Positions 1 through 7,201 are shown, counted from the first letter of the stretch. The stretch: DNA of 12,284 bases from DAMCAP01 sp964370205 (GCA_964370205.1 CAYJIK010000062.1:1-12284), one strand, 5' to 3'. Notes: generated by a model from the letters alone, not told the origin. Numbers and translations are program-made.

Positions 1-1137
1 ATGTTTAGCACCGAAAAAAGGGACAACACAGTCATTGCGCGCGGTGAGTTTGACCTTGCCTTTCTTGTGATAGTTATGATACTGGTGTGTCTGGGGCTTG
101 TTATGCTGTTTTCGGCAAGCTACGCTAACGCTTACTATTACATGGACGACAGTCTACATTACATCTCACGTCAGCTTGTGTACGCTGTTATCGGCGTGGT
201 GGGGATGTTTGTCGTGTCAAAGGTGGACTATAGAATACTTCGCCCTTTTGCAGTGCCGATTTACTTCGTCACACTCGTACTACTTGTCATAGTGCTGTTT
301 TGTCCGCCTATAAACAACGCACGTCGGTGGATACCGCTGGTAATAACAACGTTTCAGCCGTCAGAGGTTGCAAAGTTTTCGGTGGCACTGTTGTTTGCAG
401 CGTATATTGCGAAGTACTCAAAGACTATGAACACGTTTAAACACGGTGTAATGCCGTTTGTGTTTGCAATGTTACCGATAGTGGGGCTCATGTTCTTTCA
501 ACCGCACCTTTCCGGTATCGTTATCATCTGCGGTATTGGCGCTGTGCTGATGTTTGCAGGTGGGACTTCGCTCATCTGGTTTATACTCGGTGGCGGTTTT
601 GCGACAGTCGCCGCACTCGCCATCATAAATATCCCTGCACTTTCCTCCTATGCAGGCTCACGTATTTCCGTCTGGCTTGACCCGTTCAGTGACACACAAG
701 ACGCAGGTTATCAGACCATTCAGTCGCTGTACGCCATAGCGTCGGGGGGGCTTACAGGTATGGGTATCGGGGAGTCACGGCAGAAGTTTCTGTTTTTGCC
801 CGAACCGCACAACGATTTTATATTCTCGGTTATCTGCGAGGAGCTTGGATTTATCGGTGCTGTTTTGATAATAGTGCTGTTTGTGCTACTGATTAGCAGA
901 GGGTTTATTGTGGCACTTCGCTGTCCCGACCGCTTTGGCTGCCTTCTGTGTATAGGGCTTACAGCGCAGGTGGGTATACAGGCACTGCTGAACATCGCTG
1001 TTGTTACAAACACACTCCCGAATACAGGCATAAGCTTACCCTTCTTTTCATACGGTGGCACGTCGCTTATAATGCTACTGGCGCAGATGGGGATTATACT
1101 GTCGATATCAAGGCATTCTATAATGGAAAAACGTTAG
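1..1137 (+). CDS. ftsW: SEDS peptidoglycan polymerase FtsW/SpoVE
   Basis: This is an integral membrane glycosyltransferase of the SEDS family, which polymerises lipid II into glycan strands at the septum together with a class B penicillin-binding protein. The 378-residue protein is a chain of hydrophobic segments. It shows the family motifs NNARRW (105-110), FQPSE (118-122), PEPHNDF (267-273, where Asp272 aligns with the catalytic Asp of the SEDS family) and SLPFFSYGGTS (345-355). The reading frame starts at the first base of the window with ATG, so the upstream ribosome binding site cannot be seen, but the N-terminus looks natural: a short polar stretch before the first membrane segment. murG follows after 27 nt, which suggests an operon. 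In Bacillus subtilis the SEDS gene at this place in the cluster is spoVE, needed for spore cortex; whether this copy serves division, sporulation or both cannot be told here. The family call is secure. Confidence 0.96.
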   Translation: MFSTEKRDNTVIARGEFDLAFLVIVMILVCLGLVMLFSASYANAYYYMDDSLHYISRQLVYAVIGVVGMFVVSKVDYRILRPFAVPIYFVTLVLLVIVLFCPPINNARRWIPLVITTFQPSEVAKFSVALLFAAYIAKYSKTMNTFKHGVMPFVFAMLPIVGLMFFQPHLSGIVIICGIGAVLMFAGGTSLIWFILGGGFATVAALAIINIPALSSYAGSRISVWLDPFSDTQDAGYQTIQSLYAIASGGLTGMGIGESRQKFLFLPEPHNDFIFSVICEELGFIGAVLIIVLFVLLISRGFIVALRCPDRFGCLLCIGLTAQVGIQALLNIAVVTNTLPNTGISLPFFSYGGTSLIMLLAQMGIILSISRHSIMEKR

Positions 1138-1149
1138 ACAAACCAAACG

Positions 1150-1154
1150 AAAGG
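1150..1154 (+). promoter_or_regulatory. Ribosome binding site that decides the murG start
   Basis: AAAGG lies 10 nt before the ATG at 1165. A GTG at 1156, in the same frame, is only 1 nt from this site and is therefore unlikely to be used. The protein from 1165 begins MRVLFTCGGTGGH, the usual compact MurG N-terminus. Confidence 0.6.
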
Positions 1155-1164
1155 CGTGATAACT

Positions 1165-2292
1165 ATGCGTGTACTGTTTACATGCGGCGGCACAGGGGGG
1201 CATATCAACCCTGCGTTATCGGTGGCGGAACTACTTCTTAAAACCCACCCCGATACTCAAATATTGTTTGTGGGGAACAAAAACGGTATGGAATCCACAC
1301 TTATCCCAAAAGCGGGATACCCTTTTGAGTATATTGAAGTAGCAGGGCTTGGGCGTAAGCTCACCCCCGAGAATATTGTCCGCAATATAAAAGCTGTCTA
1401 CCTACTACTGAAAAGCAGTCCGAGGGCGAGGGAGATCATAAAGAAATTTGCCCCCGATGTAGTGATGGGGACAGGTGGATATGTTTCCGGACCTGTTGTG
1501 AGAATGGCGCATAAGATGGGTATAAAGACTATTACCCACGAGCAAAACGCCTACCCCGGTGTGACCAGCAAACTGCTCGCCGAACATGTTGACAGCATCC
1601 TACTCGGTGCAAGAGGTGCGGCAGACCGCTTTGGCGTGAAAGATCCCTCCAAGATAAAATTCACAGGCAACCCCGTCCGCTCCGCCTTCTTCACAGCGGA
1701 CAAAAAGGCGGCACGTAACCGCTTGGGCGTGGGGGAGCGCTTTTGCATACTGTCCTTCGGCGGTAGCCTGGGAGCGGACAGAGTTAACGGCTCTATACTC
1801 TCGCTTATGGAATGGACAAAGGATAAAGGGAACGTGTTCCACATTCACGCCACAGGCAAGGGTTCACTGGACAGCTTTAAGCAGTCAATGAGGGAAAGAG
1901 GTCTTGACCCTGACAGCGCAGGTATGGACATACGAGAGTATATAGACAACATGGCTATCTGCTTTGCGGCGGCAGACCTCATCATAGGCAGAGCAGGGGC
2001 AAGCACTATATCCGAGATCACAGCGGCATCAAAGCCGTCCATACTAATACCATCTCCGAATGTCACGGAAAATCATCAGTTTTATAACGCCTCGGAACTG
2101 TCCGAGAAAGATGCGGCTGTACTTATAGAAGAAAAACAGCTCACAGGGGAGACACTTGTGCTACAGGTTAACCGCTTAATGGACAACCCCTCTGCGCTAA
2201 TGGATATCGGAAGACGAGCAGGGGAGATGTCCATGAGAAACTCTGCACAGCTTATAGTAGAAGAGATAGTATCCCTCGCAAACGCCGACTAA
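1165..2292 (+). CDS. murG: UDP-GlcNAc:lipid I N-acetylglucosaminyltransferase MurG
   Basis: MurG transfers GlcNAc from UDP-GlcNAc to lipid I to make lipid II on the cytoplasmic face of the membrane. It is a GT-B fold enzyme of family GT28. From the ATG at 1165 the protein has 375 residues, normal for the family. The N-terminal glycine-rich loop GGTGGH is at 8-13, followed by the acceptor-domain motif THEQNAYPG. The C-terminal donor site shows GRAGAST (275-281), Glu284, which matches the conserved ribose-binding Glu, and ENHQ (302-305). It lies 27 nt after ftsW, while a 146-nt spacer separates it from murA. There are no missing key residues and the identification is secure. The only uncertainty is the start: GTG 1156 would add three residues but has poor ribosome binding site spacing. 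Confidence 0.96.
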   Translation: MRVLFTCGGTGGHINPALSVAELLLKTHPDTQILFVGNKNGMESTLIPKAGYPFEYIEVAGLGRKLTPENIVRNIKAVYLLLKSSPRAREIIKKFAPDVVMGTGGYVSGPVVRMAHKMGIKTITHEQNAYPGVTSKLLAEHVDSILLGARGAADRFGVKDPSKIKFTGNPVRSAFFTADKKAARNRLGVGERFCILSFGGSLGADRVNGSILSLMEWTKDKGNVFHIHATGKGSLDSFKQSMRERGLDPDSAGMDIREYIDNMAICFAAADLIIGRAGASTISEITAASKPSILIPSPNVTENHQFYNASELSEKDAAVLIEEKQLTGETLVLQVNRLMDNPSALMDIGRRAGEMSMRNSAQLIVEEIVSLANAD

Positions 2293-2379
2293 CGATCGAC
2301 AGCATCGTGATGCCTGAAAACTGCAAAACATACCGCTATTCACTGATAAAGGAATATATGCATACTATGTCATATGAAA

Positions 2380-2411
2380 CCACGTGCTTTTATTATGATA
2401 CTAAAGCGTGG
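2380..2411 (+). other. Imperfect hairpin in the murG-murA spacer
   Basis: CCACG (2380-2384) pairs with CGTGG (2407-2411), and CTTT (2387-2390) with AAAG (2403-2406). This leaves a 2-nt bulge and a 12-nt loop. It sits 27 nt before the murA start and is followed by only a short T run, so it is not a convincing terminator. I found no good SigA promoter in the spacer. It could tune murA translation or mRNA stability, but it may equally be chance. Confidence 0.3.
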
Positions 2412-2426
2412 GAAATTCTTTTAGAT

Positions 2427-2430
2427 GAGG
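2427..2430 (+). promoter_or_regulatory. Ribosome binding site that decides the murA start
   Basis: GAGG lies 8 nt before the ATG at 2439. Other in-frame starts at 2433, 2448 and 2457 have spacings of 2, 17 and 26 nt, and the upstream in-frame GTG at 2307 has no ribosome binding site and would add residues foreign to MurA. This supports ATG 2439. Confidence 0.6.
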
Positions 2431-2438
2431 TGATGTGT

Positions 2439-2465
2439 ATGTCAAGTATGTCGAGCATGTCAAGT
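2439..2465 (+). repeat. Three tandem 9-bp units at the murA start
   Basis: ATGTCAAGT, ATGTCGAGC and ATGTCAAGT follow one another and encode Met-Ser-Ser three times. Each unit brings its own in-frame ATG. The first and third units are identical; the second differs at two third-codon positions, so the repeat is conserved at protein level or has partly drifted. Confidence 0.85.
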
Positions 2466-3716
2466 TCGGCAAGATATATTATCAGCGGTGGTAGGAGGCT
2501 TAGCGGTGAGATAACCATGCACGGCGCTAAAAACTCGGTGTTGCCAATACTGGCAGCGTCGCTAATTGGCGGTGTGAGTGTTATAGAAAACTGCCCGAGG
2601 TTGTCCGACGTGGACTGTTCTATTGCTATCTTGGAGGCGTTTGGCTGTGTTGTGACTGTGGCAGGCAGTACCGTTACAGTGGACGCGACGGCGGCGGATT
2701 TCACCGCTGTGCAGGAGAAACTGGCAGGAGCGATGCGCTCATCAATACTGTTCTTGGGAGCATCTCTCGCTAGGACGGGCCGAGCGTCCATAAGCTTCCC
2801 CGGCGGTTGCGAACTGGGTCCACGACCAATAGACCTTCATCTGTCTGCACTGAGGAAGATGGGGGCTGTTATTGAGGAACATTCGGGATATCTGCATTGT
2901 TACTGCGGTAGTAGGTTAAAGGGGACGGAAATTGTGCTTGCAACCCCCAGTGTGGGCGCAACGGAGAATATACTGCTTGCCGCCTCCACAGCGGAGGGCA
3001 GGACAAAGATAATAAACCCTGCACGAGAGCCGGAAATTGTGGACTTAGTGGCGTTTTTAAACTCGTTGGGAGCGAATATAACTTTCACAGCAGATGATGC
3101 CATAGTCATCCTGGGTGTAGACCGTCTGGGGAACACCACCCACAGGGTAATACCTGACAGGATAGCAACCGCTACATACCTGTGTGCGGCTGTCGCAACA
3201 GGTGGAGAGATATTGGTTCGTGACGTAGCACCGTCACATCTACAGTCGGTGTTCCCACTCTTTGACGAGATGGGAGCAAAGCACAAAATCGGTAATGATT
3301 ACATAGAACTAACAGCACCAAAAACACCAAAGGCAGTAAACATGGTAAAAACCATGCCGTATCCCGGTTTCCCCACCGACTTGCAAGCACCATTTATGGC
3401 GGCCACGACGGTGAGCAGGGGGATAAGCATGTTTATAGAAACGATATTTGAAGCACGATACAAGCATGTCGGAGAACTGGTAAAGATGGGTGCTAAAATC
3501 AAGACAGACGGACGTGTAGCGGTGGTGTACGGTGTGCCATCACTACAGGGCGCACAGGTAAAGTGCCCCGACCTCCGTGGTGGCGCTGCACTGCTTATAG
3601 CTGCTTTGGCGGCTGAGGGGGAGAGTCGTATCCACGATATTGTCCATGTGGAGCGAGGGTATGAAAACGTGGTAGAAAACATAAGACTGTTAGGCGGACA
3701 GATGACCGAGGAGTAA
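2439..3716 (+). CDS. murA: UDP-GlcNAc 1-carboxyvinyltransferase MurA
   Basis: MurA transfers enolpyruvate from phosphoenolpyruvate to UDP-GlcNAc, the first committed step of peptidoglycan synthesis, and is the target of fosfomycin. From ATG 2439 the protein is 425 residues, within the usual range. Visible active-site features are Lys31-Asn32 in HGAKNSVLPIL, Cys124 in the mobile loop GGCELGPRPIDLH (the fosfomycin-reactive Cys, not replaced by Asp), Asp314 in PTDLQAPFMA, and Arg380 in DLRGGAAL. The inside-out alpha/beta barrel pattern extends to the end. The N-terminus carries an unusual Met-Ser-Ser triplet before the first conserved strand. Many Firmicutes carry two copies (murA and murZ/murA2); which one this is cannot be told without the genome, but a murA between murG and ftsQ is common in Clostridia. 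ftsQ follows after 34 nt. Confidence 0.95.
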   Translation: MSSMSSMSSSARYIISGGRRLSGEITMHGAKNSVLPILAASLIGGVSVIENCPRLSDVDCSIAILEAFGCVVTVAGSTVTVDATAADFTAVQEKLAGAMRSSILFLGASLARTGRASISFPGGCELGPRPIDLHLSALRKMGAVIEEHSGYLHCYCGSRLKGTEIVLATPSVGATENILLAASTAEGRTKIINPAREPEIVDLVAFLNSLGANITFTADDAIVILGVDRLGNTTHRVIPDRIATATYLCAAVATGGEILVRDVAPSHLQSVFPLFDEMGAKHKIGNDYIELTAPKTPKAVNMVKTMPYPGFPTDLQAPFMAATTVSRGISMFIETIFEARYKHVGELVKMGAKIKTDGRVAVVYGVPSLQGAQVKCPDLRGGAALLIAALAAEGESRIHDIVHVERGYENVVENIRLLGGQMTEE

Positions 3717-3750
3717 CGTAATAGACGCTCACAAGAAAGTTGGGGACATA

Positions 3751-4596
3751 ATGGCAAAGGACGGCAGGCGAAAAGCTCAAACACGGCGACGCGAGAGCAC
3801 ACGCCGAAAGAAAAAATTTAATCCTGCACGCTATACCCTCTACTACATAGTAGGGTTGTTACTGCTTGTGTCCACAGGGGTGATACTGTCCTTCACTGTT
3901 TTTTTCAACATTGAGGTGATAGAGCTTAGCGGTAACACACGCTACCCCGAGGGGGAAGTGCTTCTTCATAGCGGAATAAATATTGGAGATAACCTACTTG
4001 AACTTGACGAAGAGGCTATGGTGACGACCCTTAAAGCGCAGTACCCATACTTTGAAACTGTGGAACTTATCAGAGGGTTCCCCTCGACGGCGACAATAGT
4101 GGTGACAGAAGCAGTGGTGGACGGCGCACTGCCCACAGAAAGCGGTTTTGCACTGCTCACCGACTACGGAAGAGTGCTGGAATATACCGCCACACCACCC
4201 GAGGATTGGATAGACCTGTGTGGATATTCTATGTCGGACGTAGAGGTATCGGCCACGCTTAGCGAGGCGGATATGGAGATGTACCTCCTACTTAAGTCGG
4301 TAAGAGAGCAGATAGAGCTAAATGCATTGGAAAACGTAAATGTCATCGACTTTAGTGACCTGCTAAACATCAAGTTTCTACTGGATAAACGACTTATTAT
4401 TAACCTGGGCAGTGATAGCGACTTAGAGTATAAGTTTACGTTTGTGAAGCAAGTCTTGGAGGAGTCGTTAGCGGAGGGCGTGAGAGGAATACTTGACGCA
4501 TCTGACAGGCCGACCGTGTCACTCAGAGAGGTGGACATTTGGAGTGATGAATACTGGAGCTTGCCACAGGATGTAAAAGCGAAGTATATGCCGTAA
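3751..4596 (+). CDS. ftsQ: Cell division protein FtsQ/DivIB
   Basis: FtsQ/DivIB is a single-pass membrane protein that joins FtsL and FtsB/DivIC in the complex activating septal FtsW and its penicillin-binding partner. The 281-residue protein starts with a very basic cytoplasmic tail (residues 1-28, rich in Arg and Lys). One membrane segment follows at about 30-52. A POTRA domain starts at FNIEVIELSGN and runs to about residue 121 (ending TIVVTEAV). The remainder is the extracellular beta domain, with YTATPPEDWIDLCG and a C-terminal segment around GVRGILDASDRP. ATG 3751 has GGGGA 4 nt upstream, a close but acceptable site. It lies 34 nt after murA and is probably co-transcribed with it. No terminator is obvious after the stop. 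The family is divergent in sequence, so the call rests on topology, the POTRA pattern and position before ftsZ. Confidence 0.9.
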   Translation: MAKDGRRKAQTRRRESTRRKKKFNPARYTLYYIVGLLLLVSTGVILSFTVFFNIEVIELSGNTRYPEGEVLLHSGINIGDNLLELDEEAMVTTLKAQYPYFETVELIRGFPSTATIVVTEAVVDGALPTESGFALLTDYGRVLEYTATPPEDWIDLCGYSMSDVEVSATLSEADMEMYLLLKSVREQIELNALENVNVIDFSDLLNIKFLLDKRLIINLGSDSDLEYKFTFVKQVLEESLAEGVRGILDASDRPTVSLREVDIWSDEYWSLPQDVKAKYMP

Positions 4597-4650
4597 GTTA
4601 TGAGTTTGTAAAAAATGGCTTAAAAAGACAGTAAATAGTTAAATTTGCAC

Positions 4651-4679
4651 TTGATTATTTCATATAAAAATGATACAAT
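4651..4679 (+). promoter_or_regulatory. SigA-type promoter with extended -10 for ftsZ
   Basis: TTGATT (4651-4656) and TACAAT (4674-4679) are 17 nt apart, and TG at 4671-4672 gives an extended -10 (TGnTACAAT). The surrounding DNA is AT-rich. Transcription should start near 4686, about 200 nt before the ftsZ ATG. This would give ftsZ expression independent of the upstream operon. Confidence 0.7.
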
Positions 4680-4685
4680 TCTACT

Positions 4686-4889
4686 AAGCACATAAAAACG
4701 AAAAGTGTAGCAAAAACAACCTAAACAGCCCCGTAATTGCGAGGCTTTTAGGGTGAGAATAAGCCATTTGTGTAGAAATAGATGGCGTGACCGCTTTTTG
4801 GTATACCCTGAGAGTTTAAGAATCTTTTTTTCCAAACAGACGGCTTGGAATCTGACATACAGACGTATAAAAATATATAGGAGTAGGTA
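4686..4889 (+). promoter_or_regulatory. Long structured 5' leader of ftsZ
   Basis: Between the predicted start site and the ftsZ ATG lie about 200 nt with no credible coding frame. Hairpin A pairs CCTAAA (4720-4725) with TTTAGG (4747-4752) and AGCC (4727-4730) with GGCT (4743-4746). Hairpin B pairs GCCATT (4763-4768) with GATGGC (4781-4786), including one G-U. Hairpin C pairs TTCCAA (4830-4835) with TTGGAA (4845-4850) just after a run of seven T. AGGGT (4750-4754) can also pair with ACCCT (4805-4809), which would disrupt hairpin A and enclose B. The ribosome binding site AGGAG is at 4879-4883. I do not recognise any known riboswitch consensus. The base pairing is read directly; a regulatory role is inference. 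Confidence 0.5.
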
Positions 4890-6077
4890 ATGCAGATGAA
4901 TTTTACAATGGAACAGGAATTCGAAAGAGAAGTTGTCATTCGTGTTATCGGAGTTGGCGGCGGCGGCGGTAACGCAATAAATCGCATGGTTCAGTCAGGT
5001 ATGCGTGGCGTTGAGTTTATCGCGATGAACACCGATAATCAGGTGCTAAACCACTCACTTGCCGCCCACAAGATAAACATCGGCGTTAAACTTACAAAGG
5101 GCAAAGGCGCAGGCGGAGTAGCGGACAGAGGCCAACGTGCCGCCGAGGAAAACCGTGATGAAATCACGAACATACTAAAGGGTGCAGACATGGTGTTCAT
5201 CACCGCAGGTATGGGCGGCGGAACAGGTACAGGAGCTTCTCCTGTAGTTGCGGAAATCGCAAAGGGTATGGGCATATTGACTGTAGCAGTAGTCACAAAA
5301 CCGTTTGGCTTTGAGGGCAAGCACCGCATGGCACAGGCGGAATTCGGTATAGCATCGCTAAAAGAGCATGTTGACGCACTGCTTGTTATACCAAACGAGA
5401 AACTAAAGTACCTGTCTGAAGAGAGAATCACACTGAAAAACGCCTTTGTAATGGCGGACGAAGTGTTAAGACAAGGTGTTCAGAGCATCTCGGACATCAT
5501 AAGAAACCCCGGCGAGATCAATCTGGACTTTGCCGATATCACCACAATAATGAAGGACGTAGGGCCTACTCACATGGGCGTTGGGCGTGCTTCAGGTAAG
5601 GACAAAGCGAAGATTGCCGCTGAACTTGCGATATCGTCACCGCTGCTGGAAACATCCATCGAAGGAGCGAAGGGTATACTGGTAAACCTTACTGTACCGT
5701 CCGACTTCTTGCTTGACGACTTTGATGAAACAGTTGAGTTGGTTCGCAACGCCGCACACCCCGATGCACAGATTATCATGGGCTTTACATACAACGACGA
5801 CCTCAAGGACGAACTGGTGGTTACGCTTATCGCAACAGGTCTGGACAGCAGCCTAACGCTCCCAACACCACAGCGTCCTGCCGAGCCGATTTCCACCCCA
5901 GCCACCGCCCCCGTTACAAGCACACCACCACAGAGTACAGGCGGTGCGGTAGTGACAGAGGAGAAAGCGGTCACCGAGGATGTACTGACATCTACCACCA
6001 CCCCTGCTGACGGCGAAGACGACGAACTGGATTTCCGTAAGATACTTGATATCTTCGGGAACAGGGGGAAGAAGTAG
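4890..6077 (+). CDS. ftsZ: Cell division GTPase FtsZ
   Basis: FtsZ is the tubulin homologue that polymerises with GTP into the midcell ring and directs septal wall synthesis. The 395-residue protein has the nucleotide-binding glycine loop GVGGGGGNA (21-29), the tubulin signature GGGTGTGA (109-116), and the T7 synergy loop NLDFAD (211-216) with the Asp residues that complete the GTPase site of the next subunit. A Pro/Thr/Ser-rich linker follows, roughly residues 325-375. The C-terminal peptide is ELDFRKILDIFGNRGKK, which keeps an acidic, hydrophobic, basic layout but departs from the common DIPxFLR form. ATG 4890 has AGGAG 6 nt upstream; ATG 4896 would be 12 nt away. It has its own promoter and leader upstream and a strong terminator downstream, so it is likely monocistronic. 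No ftsA is next to it, as is common in Clostridia. Confidence 0.98.
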   Translation: MQMNFTMEQEFEREVVIRVIGVGGGGGNAINRMVQSGMRGVEFIAMNTDNQVLNHSLAAHKINIGVKLTKGKGAGGVADRGQRAAEENRDEITNILKGADMVFITAGMGGGTGTGASPVVAEIAKGMGILTVAVVTKPFGFEGKHRMAQAEFGIASLKEHVDALLVIPNEKLKYLSEERITLKNAFVMADEVLRQGVQSISDIIRNPGEINLDFADITTIMKDVGPTHMGVGRASGKDKAKIAAELAISSPLLETSIEGAKGILVNLTVPSDFLLDDFDETVELVRNAAHPDAQIIMGFTYNDDLKDELVVTLIATGLDSSLTLPTPQRPAEPISTPATAPVTSTPPQSTGGAVVTEEKAVTEDVLTSTTTPADGEDDELDFRKILDIFGNRGKK

Positions 6078-6165
6078 GATTTTAAGCACTTTTATTTGTA
6101 GTGTGTCTTGAAACAGGCAAAATGTAAGCTTTTAGGTTCCAGAATAGCATTAATAACTATAAGAA

Positions 6166-6205
6166 ACAAGCTGACACTTCACTGAAGTGTCAGCTTGTCT
6201 TTTTA
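6166..6205 (+). terminator. Strong intrinsic terminator after ftsZ
   Basis: A 16-bp perfect inverted repeat has arms 6166-6181 (ACAAGCTGACACTTCA) and 6183-6198 with a single central base, so a few inner pairs must open to form the loop. It is followed by C and then TTTTT (6200-6204). It lies 88 nt after the ftsZ stop. On the opposite strand the trailing T run is weaker (TTCTTAT), so it may act only partly for the convergent gene ending at 6235. Confidence 0.9.
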
Positions 6206-6234
6206 TTATACAGAAATAATATTTACTATAGTTT

Positions 6235-6711
6235 TTAGCTCTCCCAAGCAATATTCTCAAACTCTTTTTTCTCATCGAATTTCACGCAAAGAAGTTGGTC
6301 ATACCCTAAAGTATAATCAACGACATACTCTATCTCATCATCTTTATGAATACCTATCTGATGGATAACTAATTTATCAATCATTTCTTTAATTGTAAGC
6401 GAAGATATATCCAGAGTATTAAAAACAGCCGGTACGTTTTCTTTGTAGAAGTCGAAATACTCTTGAACTGTTGCATCTTCCACATTTGCATATTCATTTT
6501 CAATAATTTCCCGACACTTCAAATCAATGCTTGCTAAATCATCAAGAAAACTTACAGCACTATCCACTGCGGCTTCGCTTGCAGTTACGCCACTACCTAA
6601 ATAAATAAAAACCTCATGGGAAAACCCAATAGGTGTAATGTCATAAAACCCGACATCTTCTGTATCCGAACACTCCAATACACCAAATAATTTGCTTATG
6701 ATTTTTCGCAT
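6235..6711 (-). CDS. DUF2004-like protein of unknown function
   Basis: This encodes an acidic, soluble protein of about 158 residues with no signal peptide or membrane segment. I recognise the general pattern of the DUF2004 family: an N-terminal FGxL segment, a central helix (SFLDDLASIDLKCREII) followed by VQEYFDFYKEN, and a C-terminal VDYTLGYDQLLCVKFDE ending in AWES. The family has no established function that I can name; this match is from memory. The ribosome binding site GGAGG (6718-6722) is 6 nt from ATG 6711 and 3 nt from ATG 6714, so 6711 is preferred. It has its own promoter and points toward ftsZ. The DNA is clearly more AT-rich than its neighbours (hand counts of 38% and 25% GC in two 60-nt stretches, against about half in ftsZ), which suggests later acquisition. 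It is a real gene with good signals; the family name is moderately sure. Confidence 0.8.
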   Translation of the reverse strand: MRKIISKLFGVLECSDTEDVGFYDITPIGFSHEVFIYLGSGVTASEAAVDSAVSFLDDLASIDLKCREIIENEYANVEDATVQEYFDFYKENVPAVFNTLDISSLTIKEMIDKLVIHQIGIHKDDEIEYVVDYTLGYDQLLCVKFDEKKEFENIAWES

Positions 6712-6744
6712 CATGTTCCTCCGTTATATTAATAATCTACCACC

Positions 6745-6773
6745 ATTATACAGATATAGAGGTGATTAAGCAA
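6745..6773 (-). promoter_or_regulatory. SigA-type promoter for the DUF2004-like gene
   Basis: Reading the - strand, TTGCTT (6773-6768) and a perfect TATAAT (6750-6745) are separated by 17 nt. The start site would fall near 6738, giving a leader of about 25 nt with a strong ribosome binding site. This fits a gene expressed on its own. Confidence 0.75.
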
Positions 6774-6877
6774 GCTATCCCGAAAAGTTTTAATTGCCTC
6801 ATGTAGACACGTACAGCAATTCCCACGACTTTTTCACGGACATGCCGCATATATATGGGAGTAAGGGGGGATAGCTG

Positions 6878-7180
6878 TTGAAGAAAAAACGTAAAAAGTC
6901 TGCGTTGTCTGCCGCCGACGGAAAAAAGCAGGGGATTATTGATACATTCCCGCTTGGCAGTATGATGGGCGGCTTCTATATGGAGTTTACCGACAATAAG
7001 ACTGTCGTGGTAGACGGTTGTAAGGGGATAGTTAAGCTCACCGAGGATAGTATTGTGCTGTACTGCGGAAAGCATCATGTCAGCTTTAGTGGTAAAAAAC
7101 TGCATATCGGTGCGTTGACGCTGACAGGGGCAACGGTGACGGGGGATATACTGTCGGTGGGATTTTCGTTTGTGGGTTAG
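6878..7180 (+). CDS. yqfC: Sporulation protein YqfC
   Basis: This 100-residue protein has a basic N-terminal tail (KKKRKK) followed by a beta-rich region: FPLGSMMGGFYMEFTDNKTVVVDGCKGI, then LTEDSIVLYCGKHHVSFSGKKLHIGAL. That is the layout of the YqfC family, small proteins found in endospore formers, in Bacillus subtilis encoded next to yqfD and expressed in the mother cell. The biochemical role is unknown. Translation starts at TTG 6878, with AGGGGGG 7 nt upstream. yqfD follows after 21 nt, almost certainly in one operon. I see no clear SigA promoter upstream, which would fit a sporulation sigma factor; a CATATATA sequence at 6848-6855 resembles the -10 of SigE promoters, but no matching -35 is visible. 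Confidence 0.88.
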   Translation: MKKKRKKSALSAADGKKQGIIDTFPLGSMMGGFYMEFTDNKTVVVDGCKGIVKLTEDSIVLYCGKHHVSFSGKKLHIGALTLTGATVTGDILSVGFSFVG

Positions 7181-7201
7181 AGCCTAATGTAAGGGAAAGG
7201 C

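Noticed and set aside
744..750. Run of seven G inside ftsW, and six G at 1195-1200 in murG, as possible phase-variation tracts
   Set aside because: Both runs encode conserved Gly codons (SGGLTG and GGTGGH), so composition is explained by the protein. Frameshifting of these essential genes is unlikely.
4800..4815. GGTATACC followed by CTGAGAG, briefly reminiscent of part of a thiamine riboswitch
   Set aside because: The other conserved blocks of the TPP aptamer are absent in the leader, and ftsZ is not a thiamine gene.
4830..4854. Pseudoknot between loop CAGA (4837-4840) and TCTG (4851-4854) across hairpin C
   Set aside because: There is no linker between the second stem strands to cross a 6-bp stem, so it is sterically unlikely; the two pairings are better seen as alternatives.
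4620..4987. Open frames on the - strand covering the ftsZ leader and start
   Set aside because: No ribosome binding site and no protein-like pattern; they overlap the ftsZ promoter, leader and 5' end, whose signals are convincing.
6792..6821. Inverted repeat AATTGC...GCAATT upstream of yqfC
   Set aside because: Six-bp arms with an 18-nt spacing and only three weak extra pairs inside; this could arise by chance and has no T run or known operator form.
6848..6855. CATATATA as a SigE-type -10 for yqfC
   Set aside because: No SigE -35 (ATATT-like) is seen at the right distance, so it is mentioned only as a weak hint.
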